A stretch of DNA of 64,000 nt from Lactococcus termiticola (GCF_003116835.1 NZ_BFFO01000002.1:124001-188000); one strand, 5' to 3'. Positions 43,787 to 55,685 are shown, counted from the stretch's first letter. Notes: generated from the sequence alone by a model not told the origin. Numbers and translations are program-made.

Positions 43787-44596
43787 ATGAAAAAAGACAT
43801 CAGACTCTTGGCCCTGGACCTCGACGGGACCTTGCTCAATAACAAAAAAGAAATCTCGGAGCTCAACAGACAGGCCATTCAATCCGCCCGTAAAAATGGT
43901 GTCCACGTCGTCCTCACGACAGGCCGTCCCCTGCTCGGCATTCAGCCCTATTTGGATGTCCTGAAAACCCGCAGTGCAGATGAGTTTTCAATTACCTACA
44001 ATGGTGGCCTGATTCAGCGAAATGACGGGAGTATCCTCTCTAAAAAGACGCTTAACCTCACAGAAGCCCTGGACATCAAGGCACTGACCGACGAGCTGGG
44101 CATCCCCTGCGACATCCTTAGTGAAGAAGAGGTCTTTGAGACCGATAGCCCTCGCCCTTCCCTCTACCATACCATCAATACCTACATGCATTTCCAAAAA
44201 CGGAATTTGGACGAGATGACAGAGGAGACGGTCATCAACAAGATTGTGGCCTCGACCGACCAGGAGGTCCTCGACGAGAAGATTCCAGAGATTCCAGCGA
44301 TATATAAGGAAAAATTGGAAATCTTTAAGACTCAGGCCAAGATTTTAGAGTTCATGCCACAAGGCGTGAACAAGGCCTATGGCCTGGCTGAGCTCTGTAA
44401 GACACTGGGTCTGACCGCTGAGCAGGTCGCAGCCTGTGGCGATGAGGAAAATGACCTGTCGATGATTGGCTGGGCCGGCACTGGCGTGGCTATGAAAAAT
44501 GCCTCAGATGAGGTCAAGGCGTCTGCTGACGTCATTCTTGACAAGACAAACGATGAAGACGGCATTGCCCAGTTCATCGAGGATTATATTTTGTAA
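43787..44596 (+). CDS. Cof-type HAD phosphatase
   Basis: A 269-residue sugar-phosphate or nucleotide phosphatase of the Cof/YidA subfamily. Motif I is ALDLDGTLLNN near residue 8, motif II is VLTTGRPL, and the C-terminal motif is CGDEENDLSMIGWAG with the family GVAMKNA. The ATG at 43787 is used because the promoter lies in the preceding 27 bases of open frame. It is followed after 12 bp by ftsY, so both may be cotranscribed. Confidence 0.9.
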   Translation: MKKDIRLLALDLDGTLLNNKKEISELNRQAIQSARKNGVHVVLTTGRPLLGIQPYLDVLKTRSADEFSITYNGGLIQRNDGSILSKKTLNLTEALDIKALTDELGIPCDILSEEEVFETDSPRPSLYHTINTYMHFQKRNLDEMTEETVINKIVASTDQEVLDEKIPEIPAIYKEKLEIFKTQAKILEFMPQGVNKAYGLAELCKTLGLTAEQVAACGDEENDLSMIGWAGTGVAMKNASDEVKASADVILDKTNDEDGIAQFIEDYIL

Positions 44597-44608
44597 AAAG
44601 GAGAGTCT

Positions 44609-45847
<1,239 letters not shown>

Positions 45848-45871
45848 TGAAAAAAGTGCTAGTCTAACGGA

Positions 45872-45989
45872 AGAAAAGGGATTTATCAGCTGTGGTATAA
45901 GGCAAATTGGGAGACTTTGGGCTCCCAATTTAGCGATGAGACCGCGAAGCGGGCTGCTCGCGGCCTCGCAGCTGATAAATCCCTTTTCT
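45872..45989. repeat. Nested intergenic palindrome 5
   Basis: Arms of 21 bases (45872-45892 and 45969-45989) pair perfectly. Within lie AAATTGGGAG/CTCCCAATTT (45904 and 45922) and GACCGCGAAGCGGGC hairpins. It fills the ftsY-rpmE2 gap up to the rpmE2 promoter. There is no T run that would make it a standard terminator. Confidence 0.8.
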
Positions 45990-46029
45990 GGAGTGAAACA
46001 ATTTTCTCCAAAATAACCAGCCCTAACCC

Positions 46030-46058
46030 TTGACGAGTTCCCAACTTTTTGATAAAAT
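46030..46058 (+). promoter_or_regulatory. Promoter of rpmE2
   Basis: TTGACG, a 17-bp spacer and an extended -10 TGA-TAAAAT, about 57 bases of leader before the ATG. Confidence 0.8.
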
Positions 46059-46121
46059 AATTAGGTCTTATGTACAACTTTGGTCTGGCAAACAGTCCAA
46101 GGCAGAAAGGAAAACAGCACA

Positions 46122-46367
46122 ATGAAAAAAGATATCCATCCTAATTACGGCCCAGTCGTATTCATGGACACAACAACAGGTTTCAAGTTCTTGAGCGGTT
46201 CTACTAAAGGTTCAAGCGAAACTGTTGAATGGGAAGATGGTAACACATACCCATTGATCCGTGTGGAAACATCTGCAGACTCACATCCATTCTACACAGG
46301 GAAAGCTAAATTTACCCAAGCAGACGGACGTGTGGACCGATTCAACAAGAAATACGGTATCAAATAA
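46122..46367 (+). CDS. rpmE2: 50S ribosomal protein L31 type B
   Basis: An 81-residue ribosomal protein. It starts [14 protein letters not shown] and lacks the zinc-binding CxxC of type A L31, so it is the zinc-independent paralogue. [12 protein letters not shown] and [10 protein letters not shown] are typical. The ATG at 46122 follows AGAAAGGAAA; the longer frame begins within the leader. In other Gram-positives this form is induced when zinc is scarce, but no Zur site was recognised here. Confidence 0.95.
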   Translation: MKKDIHPNYGPVVFMDTTTGFKFLSGSTKGSSETVEWEDGNTYPLIRVETSADSHPFYTGKAKFTQADGRVDRFNKKYGIK

Positions 46368-46392
46368 AAAAATGCCCAATGGGCATTTTTTT
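46368..46392 (+). terminator. Terminator of rpmE2
   Basis: Perfect AAAAATGCCC-AAT-GGGCATTTTT immediately after the stop codon. Confidence 0.9.
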
Positions 46393-46406
46393 ATATCTGC
46401 GACTAA

Positions 46407-46485
46407 GTCAGAGAGGCTTACGAAAACAAGCTGAGTCGGAAGCTCACTTGGCAAAGCCAAGCTCTGACGCAGGAGCAAGGCCTCT
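46407..46485. repeat. Nested intergenic palindrome 6
   Basis: GTCAGAG (46407) pairs with CTCTGAC (46462). AGAGGCTT (46412) can alternatively pair with AAGGCCTCT (46477). The core CTTGGC-AAA-GCCAAG hairpin is perfect. It sits just after the rpmE2 terminator and before the next promoter. Confidence 0.55.
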
Positions 46486-46582
46486 TAATTATTAAATCTT
46501 ATAACTCGCTTCACTTCTCTTTTCCATCCCCAAAAACCCCTAAAAAATTTGTTATAATATAAATCTAAAGGAGCTTGCGGAA

Positions 46583-47179
46583 ATGGACTACAAAAACTAC
46601 ATCTGGGACCTCGGTGGCACCCTGCTTGATAATTATGAATCCTCCAGCCACGCCTTTGCTGCAGCCCTCTGGGAGACAGCTGAGCGGGTGGTCATGCACG
46701 AGGAGGTCTATCAGGCACTGAAAATCTCGACCGAGCATGCTGTCGAAACTTATGCTTCAGATGTTCCAGGTTTCCTGGCTGTCTACAAGAGACTAGAGGC
46801 CGAGACACTGGAGCAACCCATCCTCTTCAAAGGAGCAAAAGAGGTGCTCGAGGCTGTCAAGACAGCTGGTGGGAAAAACTTTATGATCAGCCACCGCAAC
46901 CGCCAGGTCTTGGACATTCTGAAAAAGTCAGGCATCTCCGAGTTTTTCACAGAAGTCGTGACCTCAGACAACGGTTTTCCTAGAAAGCCTGACCCTAGCT
47001 CTCTAAACTACCTGCTGGACAAATACCAGCTCCTTCCCGCAGAAACCGTCGTTATTGGCGACCGTTCCCTTGACATCGAAGCTGGAGTCGCTGCAGGCAT
47101 CGACGGGATTTTCTTCGATGCTGAATCAAGCCATCCCCAAGCAAAAAGCAATATTAAGGACTTAAAAGCACTTTTATGA
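46583..47179 (+). CDS. HAD-family hydrolase, phosphoglycolate phosphatase-like
   Basis: A 198-residue HAD hydrolase of the beta-phosphoglucomutase/phosphoglycolate phosphatase group. Motif I is IWDLGGTLLDN, in which the second aspartate (DxD) is replaced by Gly. Motif II is MISHRNRQV and motif III is RKPDPSSLNYL, followed by VIGDRSLDIEAGVAAGIDGI. The missing second Asp means phosphatase activity should not be assumed. AAAGGAGC precedes the ATG. It overlaps the following gene by four bases (ATGA). Confidence 0.85.
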   Translation: MDYKNYIWDLGGTLLDNYESSSHAFAAALWETAERVVMHEEVYQALKISTEHAVETYASDVPGFLAVYKRLEAETLEQPILFKGAKEVLEAVKTAGGKNFMISHRNRQVLDILKKSGISEFFTEVVTSDNGFPRKPDPSSLNYLLDKYQLLPAETVVIGDRSLDIEAGVAAGIDGIFFDAESSHPQAKSNIKDLKALL

Positions 47180-47913
47180 ATTACTTTTTCATCTCAAATG
47201 ACTTCGCAACAGGGCCGGGCTTTGGCATGTTTAGCCCGACGCATTTATTGACGCTCTTATTTCTAGCATTTGTCGGATTTTTTATCATAAGAAATTATGT
47301 AAAATCAGAGCGGAGCAACAGAAAAACTATCCGCCGGACCATCGCCGTCATCATCGTCAGCCTAGAAGTCATCAAAGACATTGCCCTCCTATCAACAGGA
47401 CAGTTTACATTGGGCAACTTTCCCTTCCAGCTCTGTGGCCTCGGTATTTTCTTCGTCCTCTGGGACGCCTTCAAGCCGACCCGGACCAGCCAGGCCCTCC
47501 TCTACAGCCTGACTCTGCCAGGGGCTCTCATGGCTGAGCTCACGCCTGACTGGGTGACCAATCACTTTATCAATCTTTTTGTCTGGCAGTCCTTCCTGAT
47601 CCATTGCCTGCTGATCAGCTATGTCCTCTGCCAGCTCATCAGCCGGGAGCTGCTGCCTGATTTTAGGGAGCTCCGCCTTGTCCTTGGGGTCATGGTCGTC
47701 ATTGTGCCTATCGTTTGGGTGCTCAACCAGCTCTGGGCGACGAATTTCTTTTTCCTGGAAATCCCGGTGGCTGGTAGTCCGCTGATGCCGGTCCATGATA
47801 TTTTTGGAAACTTTTATATTCTTGGAATGATACTGCTTGTCCTCCTCTTTTGGATGGTCATGTATCTGCCCTGGGAGTTAGCTAAGACTATGAGAAAGGC
47901 TAGTAAAATCTAG
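47176..47913 (+). CDS. YwaF/TIGR02206-family integral membrane protein
   Basis: A 245-residue protein with about seven membrane segments. Typical features are GFGMFSPTHLLTLLFL near the N-terminus, FQLCGLGIFFVLWDAF in the middle and PWELAK at the end. The family is of unknown function. It overlaps the upstream HAD gene and precedes gyrB, and is probably cotranscribed with the HAD gene. Confidence 0.8.
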   Translation: MNYFFISNDFATGPGFGMFSPTHLLTLLFLAFVGFFIIRNYVKSERSNRKTIRRTIAVIIVSLEVIKDIALLSTGQFTLGNFPFQLCGLGIFFVLWDAFKPTRTSQALLYSLTLPGALMAELTPDWVTNHFINLFVWQSFLIHCLLISYVLCQLISRELLPDFRELRLVLGVMVVIVPIVWVLNQLWATNFFFLEIPVAGSPLMPVHDIFGNFYILGMILLVLLFWMVMYLPWELAKTMRKASKI

Positions 47914-47946
47914 CCTTTTCTGCTATAATAATAGGAGCTATTCTAA

Positions 47947-49920
<1,974 letters not shown>

Positions 49921-49923
49921 TTG

Positions 49924-49953
49924 GAAAGCTAGAATGAGATTCTGGCTTTTTTT
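49924..49953 (+). terminator. First hairpin after gyrB
   Basis: AAAGCTAGAA / TTCTGGCTTT (one G-T pair) followed by T residues. Confidence 0.75.
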
Positions 49954-49957
49954 GTTG

Positions 49958-49991
49958 AAAAAAGTCTACTTGGAAGTGAGTAGACTTTTTT
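49958..49991. terminator. Second hairpin after gyrB
   Basis: AAAAAAGTCTACT / AGTAGACTTTTTT with a loop of eight bases, symmetrical enough to act on both strands. The next 110 bases are A/T-rich with no gene. Confidence 0.8.
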
Positions 49992-50128
49992 ATATTTTTT
50001 ACTATAAATGTTATGTTAAATATAAAAGAATAGCTTTATAATAGCAATTTGAAGCGAAAATAAATTCGTAAAATATTATGTAATATTTAAGGCGATGAAT
50101 TAAGAAAAACAAAAATAACCCGCTAGGG

Positions 50129-50659
50129 CTATTTCTTTAATTGATGATAACGCTTATACCATATATCGACATATTCCTTAGAAAATGGCCCGCGTTCGTT
50201 GTTGATCCAGTCGACCAGGATTTTGACGTTTTCCTTTAGGATGTGGTCGATTTCGGTAGGGTAGTTCATTTCCTTGCGGTGGCGTTCGTATTCTTCGACG
50301 TCGAGGAGTTTTTTCTCGCCGTCTTTGAAGACTTTGACGTCAAGGTCGTAGTCGATATATTTTAGGGCTTCGTTATCGAGGACAAAGGGGCTAGCTAGGT
50401 TGCAGTAGTAGCTGACGCCTTCCTCACGAATCATAGCGATGATGTTAAACCAAAATTTCTTGTGGAAGTAGACGATGGCTGGCTCTCTTGTGACCCAGCG
50501 GCGGTCGTCGCTTTCAGTGACCAGTGTGTGGTCGTTGACTCCGATGATTGAGTTTTCGTTTGTTTTGAGGACCATCGTATCACGCCAGGTACGATGGAGA
50601 CTGCCATCATGCTTATAGCTTTGAATCGTGACAAAGTCGCCTTCTTTTGGGATATTCAA
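50129..50659 (-). CDS. DUF402 nucleoside tri-/diphosphatase (YgaC/Ntdp family)
   Basis: A 176-residue protein of the DUF402/Ntdp family, metal-dependent nucleoside tri- and diphosphatases. Almost every family signature is present: [20 protein letters not shown], then [27 protein letters not shown] and [18 protein letters not shown]. The start is a TTG at 50659, which gives MNIPKEGD and a family-like length; GGAAAG lies upstream. The open frame extends nine codons more. TGCTATAAT lies about 35 bases upstream on the minus strand. Confidence 0.85.
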   Translation of the reverse strand: MNIPKEGDFVTIQSYKHDGSLHRTWRDTMVLKTNENSIIGVNDHTLVTESDDRRWVTREPAIVYFHKKFWFNIIAMIREEGVSYYCNLASPFVLDNEALKYIDYDLDVKVFKDGEKKLLDVEEYERHRKEMNYPTEIDHILKENVKILVDWINNERGPFSKEYVDIWYKRYHQLKK

Positions 50660-50739
50660 GGCAATTACCAACTTTCCAAAATTCAAAGATCTCGTTTTCT
50701 ATTATAGCAAATTTTAGGGAAAATAACAGGTCTTGTTTC

Positions 50740-51609
50740 TCAGAGCTCAAAAATCGTGATGGCTGACTTGAACTCCTGGCTGAGATTTTTCTGTCGAAAG
50801 GCCTGCCATTCAGGGAGGGCTTTGACCTTCTGATATTGCTTTCGGAGTTTCCAGGGCTGGCTAATCTCGAGCTCAGGGTGCTCATGGATAAAGTCCTGGA
50901 GGAGTTGCCACTCATAGGGATAGCCCAGGGGGCGGTTGTAGTAGCGGATGCCATCGAGCAAGCGGGCTGCCATCCTGTGGTGGATGTGGCCAAAGACGAC
51001 GTCGCTAATCCTTGCGTCCTGTCTGAAGAGCTTGTGGAATCTGGGGCTACCTAGAAAGGCGTTAAATTTTGCCAACTTTTCATAGCGTGTGTTGATGATA
51101 AAGGCCTTATGCGGGACAAAATGCGTCGCAATGATAATGCGATCGGTCTGGATGTCAGAGAGGATGGTCTTGAGTCGCTCGATGATGCGATCAGTCGTCT
51201 CAGGGTCTGAGAGCTCCCGCTTGATTTTTCGGTCGAAGTAGAAGGCCTGCTTGAAGGACTGAATCTTCTTGGGCTGGGCCTCTTCCATAAAGGCATAGTC
51301 ATACCAGCCGTGGAAGCTGAGGAAGGCAGTGCCATTGATGTTGTAAACTTTGTAATCTTCGGCTTCGATTTCAGCCTCAGTTAGGCCCAGCATGTCATGG
51401 TTCCCAAGGTTGGCGGTGACTTTGAAGTCGGGCTCGAGCGACTGCATAAAGGGCTTACTGATGCCCTGCCAGTCATTTGAGATGTCACCGGCGAAGTGGA
51501 GCTGGTCAATGTCGAGGGCTTTTAGCGTTTGTCGAAAGACCTGGAGGTCGGCCTCGTTAAAATGATTGCTGTCCATGTGGAAATCAGAGAGGATACCGAG
51601 TTTTGTCAT
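50740..51609 (-). CDS. Calcineurin-like metallophosphoesterase
   Basis: A 289-residue phosphoesterase. All metal-site motifs are visible: SDFHMD near residue 8, AGDISNDW near 40, LGNHDMLG near 69, a later THFVPHKAF, and FGHIHHR near 209. The fold matches the Firmicutes family of unknown substrate often annotated as a phosphohydrolase. It has its own promoter with a leaderless arrangement. The stop lies about 80 bp before the DUF402 start, and that gene has its own -10 box. Confidence 0.85.
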   Translation of the reverse strand: MTKLGILSDFHMDSNHFNEADLQVFRQTLKALDIDQLHFAGDISNDWQGISKPFMQSLEPDFKVTANLGNHDMLGLTEAEIEAEDYKVYNINGTAFLSFHGWYDYAFMEEAQPKKIQSFKQAFYFDRKIKRELSDPETTDRIIERLKTILSDIQTDRIIIATHFVPHKAFIINTRYEKLAKFNAFLGSPRFHKLFRQDARISDVVFGHIHHRMAARLLDGIRYYNRPLGYPYEWQLLQDFIHEHPELEISQPWKLRKQYQKVKALPEWQAFRQKNLSQEFKSAITIFEL

Positions 51610-51615
51610 GGGGTC

Positions 51616-51624
51616 ATTATAACA
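51616..51624 (-). promoter_or_regulatory. Extended -10 of the metallophosphoesterase, leaderless arrangement
   Basis: On the minus strand TGT-TATAAT is followed by GACCCC and the ATG, six bases, with no ribosome-binding sequence. Confidence 0.65.
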
Positions 51625-52063
51625 TAAATTTTGCTGGGAATTTGAAAATGGGCTTGCTTTTTCTTGCGGAGAGATGCTGATAAGAGCAGGTGAAAGGAAG
51701 GGCTTTCAAGAGAATGTTACAGGAGAATTTTTGTTTCGTTTACAAAACAAACTGAATATGAAGTTGTCTGATAATACCATAATCCTGAAGACTAGCACTA
51801 GTAGAGATGTGCTGAAAAGTCCTGTCATCAGGGCTTTATGAAAAGTAATGAAAACACCCTCTCATATTAAGTTTTTAGATAATTGAGATAATGCTCTAGA
51901 AACAGTGAAACAAGCTTGTAAGAGTGTGTTACACCGTTTTATTTTTGTACAAAATAGGCTATACTGTCTAAAGCAAAAAAACTATAAGATAGCTGAAGTA
52001 TCAAGGCTTTCCAATGCTCCCATTGGGTCGTTTTGTCTTTCAGAGTCAAGCTGTCCTGGTTGA
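51625..52063. other. Intergenic region before the adhesin remnant
   Basis: About 440 bases without a credible gene. A TATACT box at 51960-51965 faces the adhesin remnant. A short, unlikely 28-codon frame starts at 52014. A CAGGGCTTTATG-rich stretch and A/T-rich runs are present. The last 20 bases already read as Ser/Glu codons in the frame of the adhesin, with an in-frame TGA at 52061-52063, so the 5' part of that gene appears to have been lost here. Confidence 0.5.
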
Positions 52064-53026
52064 TCTGAAAGCTCAAGCGAGTCAACATCACTCAGTATGA
52101 GTGAGTCAGCCTCTAACTCATCAAGTGAGAGCCAGTCTAATGACCCTAGCGATTCTGCTTCAAATTCTGAAAGCAGTAGTATTTCAAACTCCATCTCTGA
52201 GTCTACGTCAGCTTCTAAGTCTGACAGCGACAGTCGCTCAAACGATGCTAGCTCAAGTGAATCTGCTTCGCTTTCAACTTCAAGCTCGCTTTCAAACTCC
52301 ATCAGTAAGAGTCAGTCAGCCAGTCAATCCTTGAGCACTAGCGAGTCTAACCGTGACAGCCAGAGCGATTCCGCTTCAAACTCAAGCAGTAGCTCAACAT
52401 CAAGCAGTCTGAGCGACAGCAAGTCAGCCTCTGAATCAAGCTCGAACTCAGCATCAAGCAGTCTGTCATCATCCTTGAGTAGCTCATTGTCGACGTCTGA
52501 GTCATTGTCAAATAATGACAGTCGTAGCCTGTCAGCCTCTACATCGATGAGTGACTCAATGTCAGACATGAACAGTGAGAGTGACTCGGCGAGCCTGTCG
52601 ACCTCAAGTTCACTGTCCAATAGTGGTTCGGATTCAGTTTCTCGGTCCTTGAGTCAGAGTTTGAGTACTAGTAAGTCGTCTAGCTTGTCTAGTAGTACTT
52701 CTACGAGTCTTTCGTTGAGTGGTTCTACAAGTGCTTCTACAAGTCTTTCTACAAGTGAGTCGACAAGCCTCTCATTGAGTGCCTCAAGCAGTCTCTCGAC
52801 GAGCACCTCGACAAGTCTTTCATTGAGCACATCAATCAGTCTTTCTGAAGCGGATGTCCTGGATAATCACACCCTCCCAGACACAGCTTACGCTAGTAAT
52901 CAAAACCTCCTCCCAGACACCGGCGAAGAAAGCAACTCAGCCACAGGTCTCGGCCTCTTAGGCATGGCAGGAGCTATCGGACTCCTTCTTGCCAAGAGAA
53001 AGAAAAAAGAAGATAAGGAAGGATAA
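52064..53026 (+). pseudogene. 5'-truncated serine-rich repeat adhesin with LPXTG anchor
   Basis: About 250 residues of alternating Ser with Ala, Asn, Glu, Asp, Thr and Leu, later with the unit STSLS repeated many times. A sortase signal LPDTGEESN, a membrane segment (GLGLLGMAGAIGLLLA) and KRKKK follow. An LPDTA precedes it. This is the C-terminal end of an SRRP of the kind exported by SecA2/SecY2. No signal peptide, binding region or ribosome site exists. The Ser pattern runs upstream of the first ATG (52097) to a TGA. It is either a pseudogene or an assembly collapse. Confidence 0.8.
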
Positions 53027-53059
53027 AATTCTTAACTTCTCGTCAAAGCAGTATCATAA

Positions 53060-53086
53060 AGGACCAAGCCTAGCTTGGCTCTTTTT
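53060..53086 (+). terminator. Terminator after the adhesin remnant
   Basis: CCAAGC-CTA-GCTTGG followed by CTCTTTTT; the T run merges with the queG -10 region. Confidence 0.8.
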
Positions 53087-53094
53087 GTTATAAT
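53086..53094 (+). promoter_or_regulatory. Extended -10 of queG, leaderless arrangement
   Basis: TGT-TATAAT directly after the terminator T run, with six bases (AAAGAC) before the queG ATG and no ribosome-binding sequence. Confidence 0.65.
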
Positions 53095-53100
53095 AAAGAC

Positions 53101-54153
53101 ATGACCCTAAAAGAAGAAATCCAAGCTCTCGCCAGCTCCATAGGCATCCAAAAAATCGGCTTCAGTCCAGCTGATGATTTTGAGCATCTGAGGCAGTCGT
53201 TGATAGAACAAAAGGAGGCCGGTCACAGCTCGGGTTTTGAGCATCAAAACCTGGATGAACGCCTGCATCCTAAGCTGAGTCTGGAGAATGCCCGGACCAT
53301 CATCTCTGTCGCTGTAGCCTATCCGAGCAAGATACAAGAGAAGCCCGAAAAGACGGCTTATCGTCGGGGGCAGTTTTCCCGGAGCTCTTGGGGGCTGGAC
53401 TATCACGAGGTCCTGAATGCTAAGCTCAGACAGCTTGCTGAAGGGATTGAGGAGTTGGCCGGCCACTACGACTATAAGGCCATGGTGGACACAGGTGCCC
53501 TGATTGATGTCGCGGTGGCACAGAGGGCGGGCCTCGGTTTTATCGGTAAGAATGGCCTTTTGGTCACGAAAGAATACGGTTCTTACGTCTTTCTGGGCGA
53601 GCTGGTGACCAATCTGGACATCGCCCCTGACCAGGCCTTCGACTATGGTTGTGGCGACTGTCGCCGTTGTGTGGACTTTTGCCCGACAGAAGCCCTCTTG
53701 GGCGATGGCCGGCTCAATGCCAAGCGTTGTCTGAGCTTTCAGACCCAGGCCAAGGGGGCAATGCCGGAGGAATTTCGAGAGAAAATCAAGACGACAATTT
53801 ATGGCTGCGACATCTGTCAGATGGTCTGTCCCTATAACAAGGGCATCGACAGCCATTTCACAGCTGAGATGGAGCCTGACCCTGAGTTGGCCCAGCCGGA
53901 GTTGTTGCCCCTGCTTGATTTATCTAATAAGCAGTTTAAGGAAAAATTTGGCCAGGTCGCTGGTAGCTGGCGGGGCAAGAACCCCATCCAGCGGAATGCC
54001 ATCTATGCTCTGGGCAATATCAATGACAAGTCGGCCCTGCCAAGGTTGGCTGAACTGGCTGAGAACGACCCGAGGGACGATATCCGTGAAGCCGCCCAGT
54101 GGTCCATCCAGAAAATATTGGCTGGAAAAAAGCCTAGAAATGTGATAAAATAG
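53101..54153 (+). CDS. queG: Epoxyqueuosine reductase QueG
   Basis: Cobalamin and iron-sulfur dependent last step of queuosine synthesis on tRNA, 350 residues. Two 4Fe-4S motifs are visible, CGDCRRCVDFCPTEAL and CDICQMVCPYNKG, after a cobalamin-binding N-terminal half with VDTGALIDVAVAQRAGLGFI. The end holds a short HEAT-type repeat (RNAIYALGNINDKSALPRL). Other que genes are not in the window. It ends seven bases before prfB. Confidence 0.93.
   Translation: MTLKEEIQALASSIGIQKIGFSPADDFEHLRQSLIEQKEAGHSSGFEHQNLDERLHPKLSLENARTIISVAVAYPSKIQEKPEKTAYRRGQFSRSSWGLDYHEVLNAKLRQLAEGIEELAGHYDYKAMVDTGALIDVAVAQRAGLGFIGKNGLLVTKEYGSYVFLGELVTNLDIAPDQAFDYGCGDCRRCVDFCPTEALLGDGRLNAKRCLSFQTQAKGAMPEEFREKIKTTIYGCDICQMVCPYNKGIDSHFTAEMEPDPELAQPELLPLLDLSNKQFKEKFGQVAGSWRGKNPIQRNAIYALGNINDKSALPRLAELAENDPRDDIREAAQWSIQKILAGKKPRNVIK
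54143..54151 (+). promoter_or_regulatory. Possible extended -10 of prfB
   Basis: TGA-TAAAAT ends eight bases before the prfB ATG and overlaps the queG stop. AGGGA between may be a weak ribosome site, so a leaderless start is only possible. Confidence 0.35.
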
Positions 54154-54159
54154 GGAACT

Positions 54160-55257
54160 ATGGAATTATCAGAAATTAGAAATAAACTGGAGGCTTACTC
54201 AGAAAAAGTCGATGATTTTAGAGGCTCACTCGACCTCGACCGGCTTGAAGAAGAGATTGCCCTCTTTGAAAATGATATGGCCCAGCCTGACTTTTGGAAT
54301 GACCAGGCGGCCGCCCAAAAGGTCATCGATGAATCGAATGTCCTCAAGCAAAAGCATGACAACTTTGTCTCGATGGCGAGTCTTTTAGAGGATAGCCAGG
54401 TCATGCTAGAGATGCTCCAAGAGGAGCCTGACGAGGATATGCAGGCCGAGCTGGAAGAGAACGTCGAGCGTCTTGAAAAGGAAATCGAGACCTACGAACT
54501 GAATATTCTCCTCAACCAGCCCTATGACCACATGAACGCCATCCTGGAAATCCATCCAGGCTCAGGCGGGACCGAGTCTCAGGATTGGGCCAGCATGCTG
54601 ATGCGGATGTACACACGCTGGGGCGAGGCCCATGGCTTCAAGGTCGAGATCCTCGACTATCAAGATGGCGATGTGGCCGGTCTCAAGTCCGTGACGATTC
54701 GTTTTGTTGGCCACAATGCTTACGGCTTCCTCCGCTCTGAAAAGGGTGTCCATCGCCTGGTCCGTGTGTCGCCATTTGACAGTCAAAATCGCCGTCACAC
54801 CAGCTTCACCTCGGTCGATGTGATGCCAGAGCTTGACGACACGATTGAAGTCGAAATTTCTAAGAATGACCTCAAGCGGGATGTCTTCCACGCCGGTGGT
54901 GCTGGTGGACAGAACGTCAATAAGGTCACGACCGGTGTCCGCTATACCCACATTCCGACCGGCATTGTCGTCCAGTCGACCATCGACCGGACCCAGTATG
55001 GTAATGATGCGATTGCATTGAATATGCTGAAATCTAAGCTCATGCAGGTTGAACAGGAGAAGAAGCAGGCCGAAGTCGACGAGCTCCGAGGCGACCAATC
55101 CGACATTTCCTGGGGTTCTCAGATTCGCTCCTATGTCTTTATGCCTTATCAGCTCGTGAAGGATACTCGCACCGAGTATGAAACAGGCCAAATCGATAAG
55201 GTTATGGATGGGGATTTGGATGGCTTTATTCATGCTTACCTACGTTGGAAAATGTAG
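54160..55257 (+). CDS. prfB: Peptide chain release factor 2
   Basis: Ends translation at UGA and UAA, 365 residues. The stop-codon recognition motif SPF is in [16 protein letters not shown] and the catalytic GGQ is in [13 protein letters not shown]. The reading frame is continuous; the programmed +1 frameshift with an internal UGA near codon 25, used for autoregulation in many bacteria, is not present (the site reads [10 protein letters not shown]). It begins seven bases after queG. Confidence 0.96.
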   Translation: MELSEIRNKLEAYSEKVDDFRGSLDLDRLEEEIALFENDMAQPDFWNDQAAAQKVIDESNVLKQKHDNFVSMASLLEDSQVMLEMLQEEPDEDMQAELEENVERLEKEIETYELNILLNQPYDHMNAILEIHPGSGGTESQDWASMLMRMYTRWGEAHGFKVEILDYQDGDVAGLKSVTIRFVGHNAYGFLRSEKGVHRLVRVSPFDSQNRRHTSFTSVDVMPELDDTIEVEISKNDLKRDVFHAGGAGGQNVNKVTTGVRYTHIPTGIVVQSTIDRTQYGNDAIALNMLKSKLMQVEQEKKQAEVDELRGDQSDISWGSQIRSYVFMPYQLVKDTRTEYETGQIDKVMDGDLDGFIHAYLRWKM

Positions 55258-55517
55258 ACTTGGGAATGGGGCTGAGCTCTGAATGCGACCAAAGGAAGTA
55301 TTCAGAGCCATCCCCATCCAAGTCTATCGGCGGATAAGGAAAACGTAGTTTTCCTCCTTGTCCATGTAGCTTTAGGCCTGGACCGCCGTTCCCTTCCGGA
55401 AATTCTGAAAAATCACTGTGAGGCCGCAAGCGAACGGCCTTGCCGTTCCATTGCTAAATGGCGAGCCCTAGCGGTCTCGCCATTTGCCGTTTTTCACAGC
55501 GATTTTTCAGAATTTCC
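55257..55517. repeat. Nested intergenic palindrome 7, three consecutive stems
   Basis: Stem a (55257-55324) starts on the last base of the prfB stop codon: GACTTGG...CCAAGTC with GAGCTCTGAAT/ATTCAGAGC inside. Stem b (55329-55388): CGGCGG/CCGCCG enclosing GGAAAAC-GTA-GTTTTCC. Stem c (55398-55421 with 55494-55517): 24-base arms, one mismatch, enclosing GGCCG...CGGCC and AAATGGCGAG/CTCGCCATTT. No gene is present. Confidence 0.82.
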
Positions 55518-55685
55518 TCCACTGCACTCCTGCCAAACAATTTAGCGTTTTACTAATCATGTTATGTAAAACCTAGGCTTTTGCTTGTTAATAAATGCTT
55601 CAAACAGAGAGTTAATTAAAAATTATTACAATAAAATATTATGTAATTTCTTTCTGCCCCAAAACTTCTAAGCGAAACGCAGCGT

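Noticed and set aside
52324-52620. Leu/Asp/Glu-rich minus-strand frame opposite the Ser repeats
   Set aside because: Complement of Ser codons gives such acidic/Leu frames; not a gene.
53107-53856. 249-codon minus-strand frame opposite queG
   Set aside because: Shadow of queG, which has both iron-sulfur motifs in the plus frame.
54562-55233. 223-codon minus-strand frame opposite prfB
   Set aside because: Shadow of prfB; the GGQ and SPF motifs are on the plus strand.
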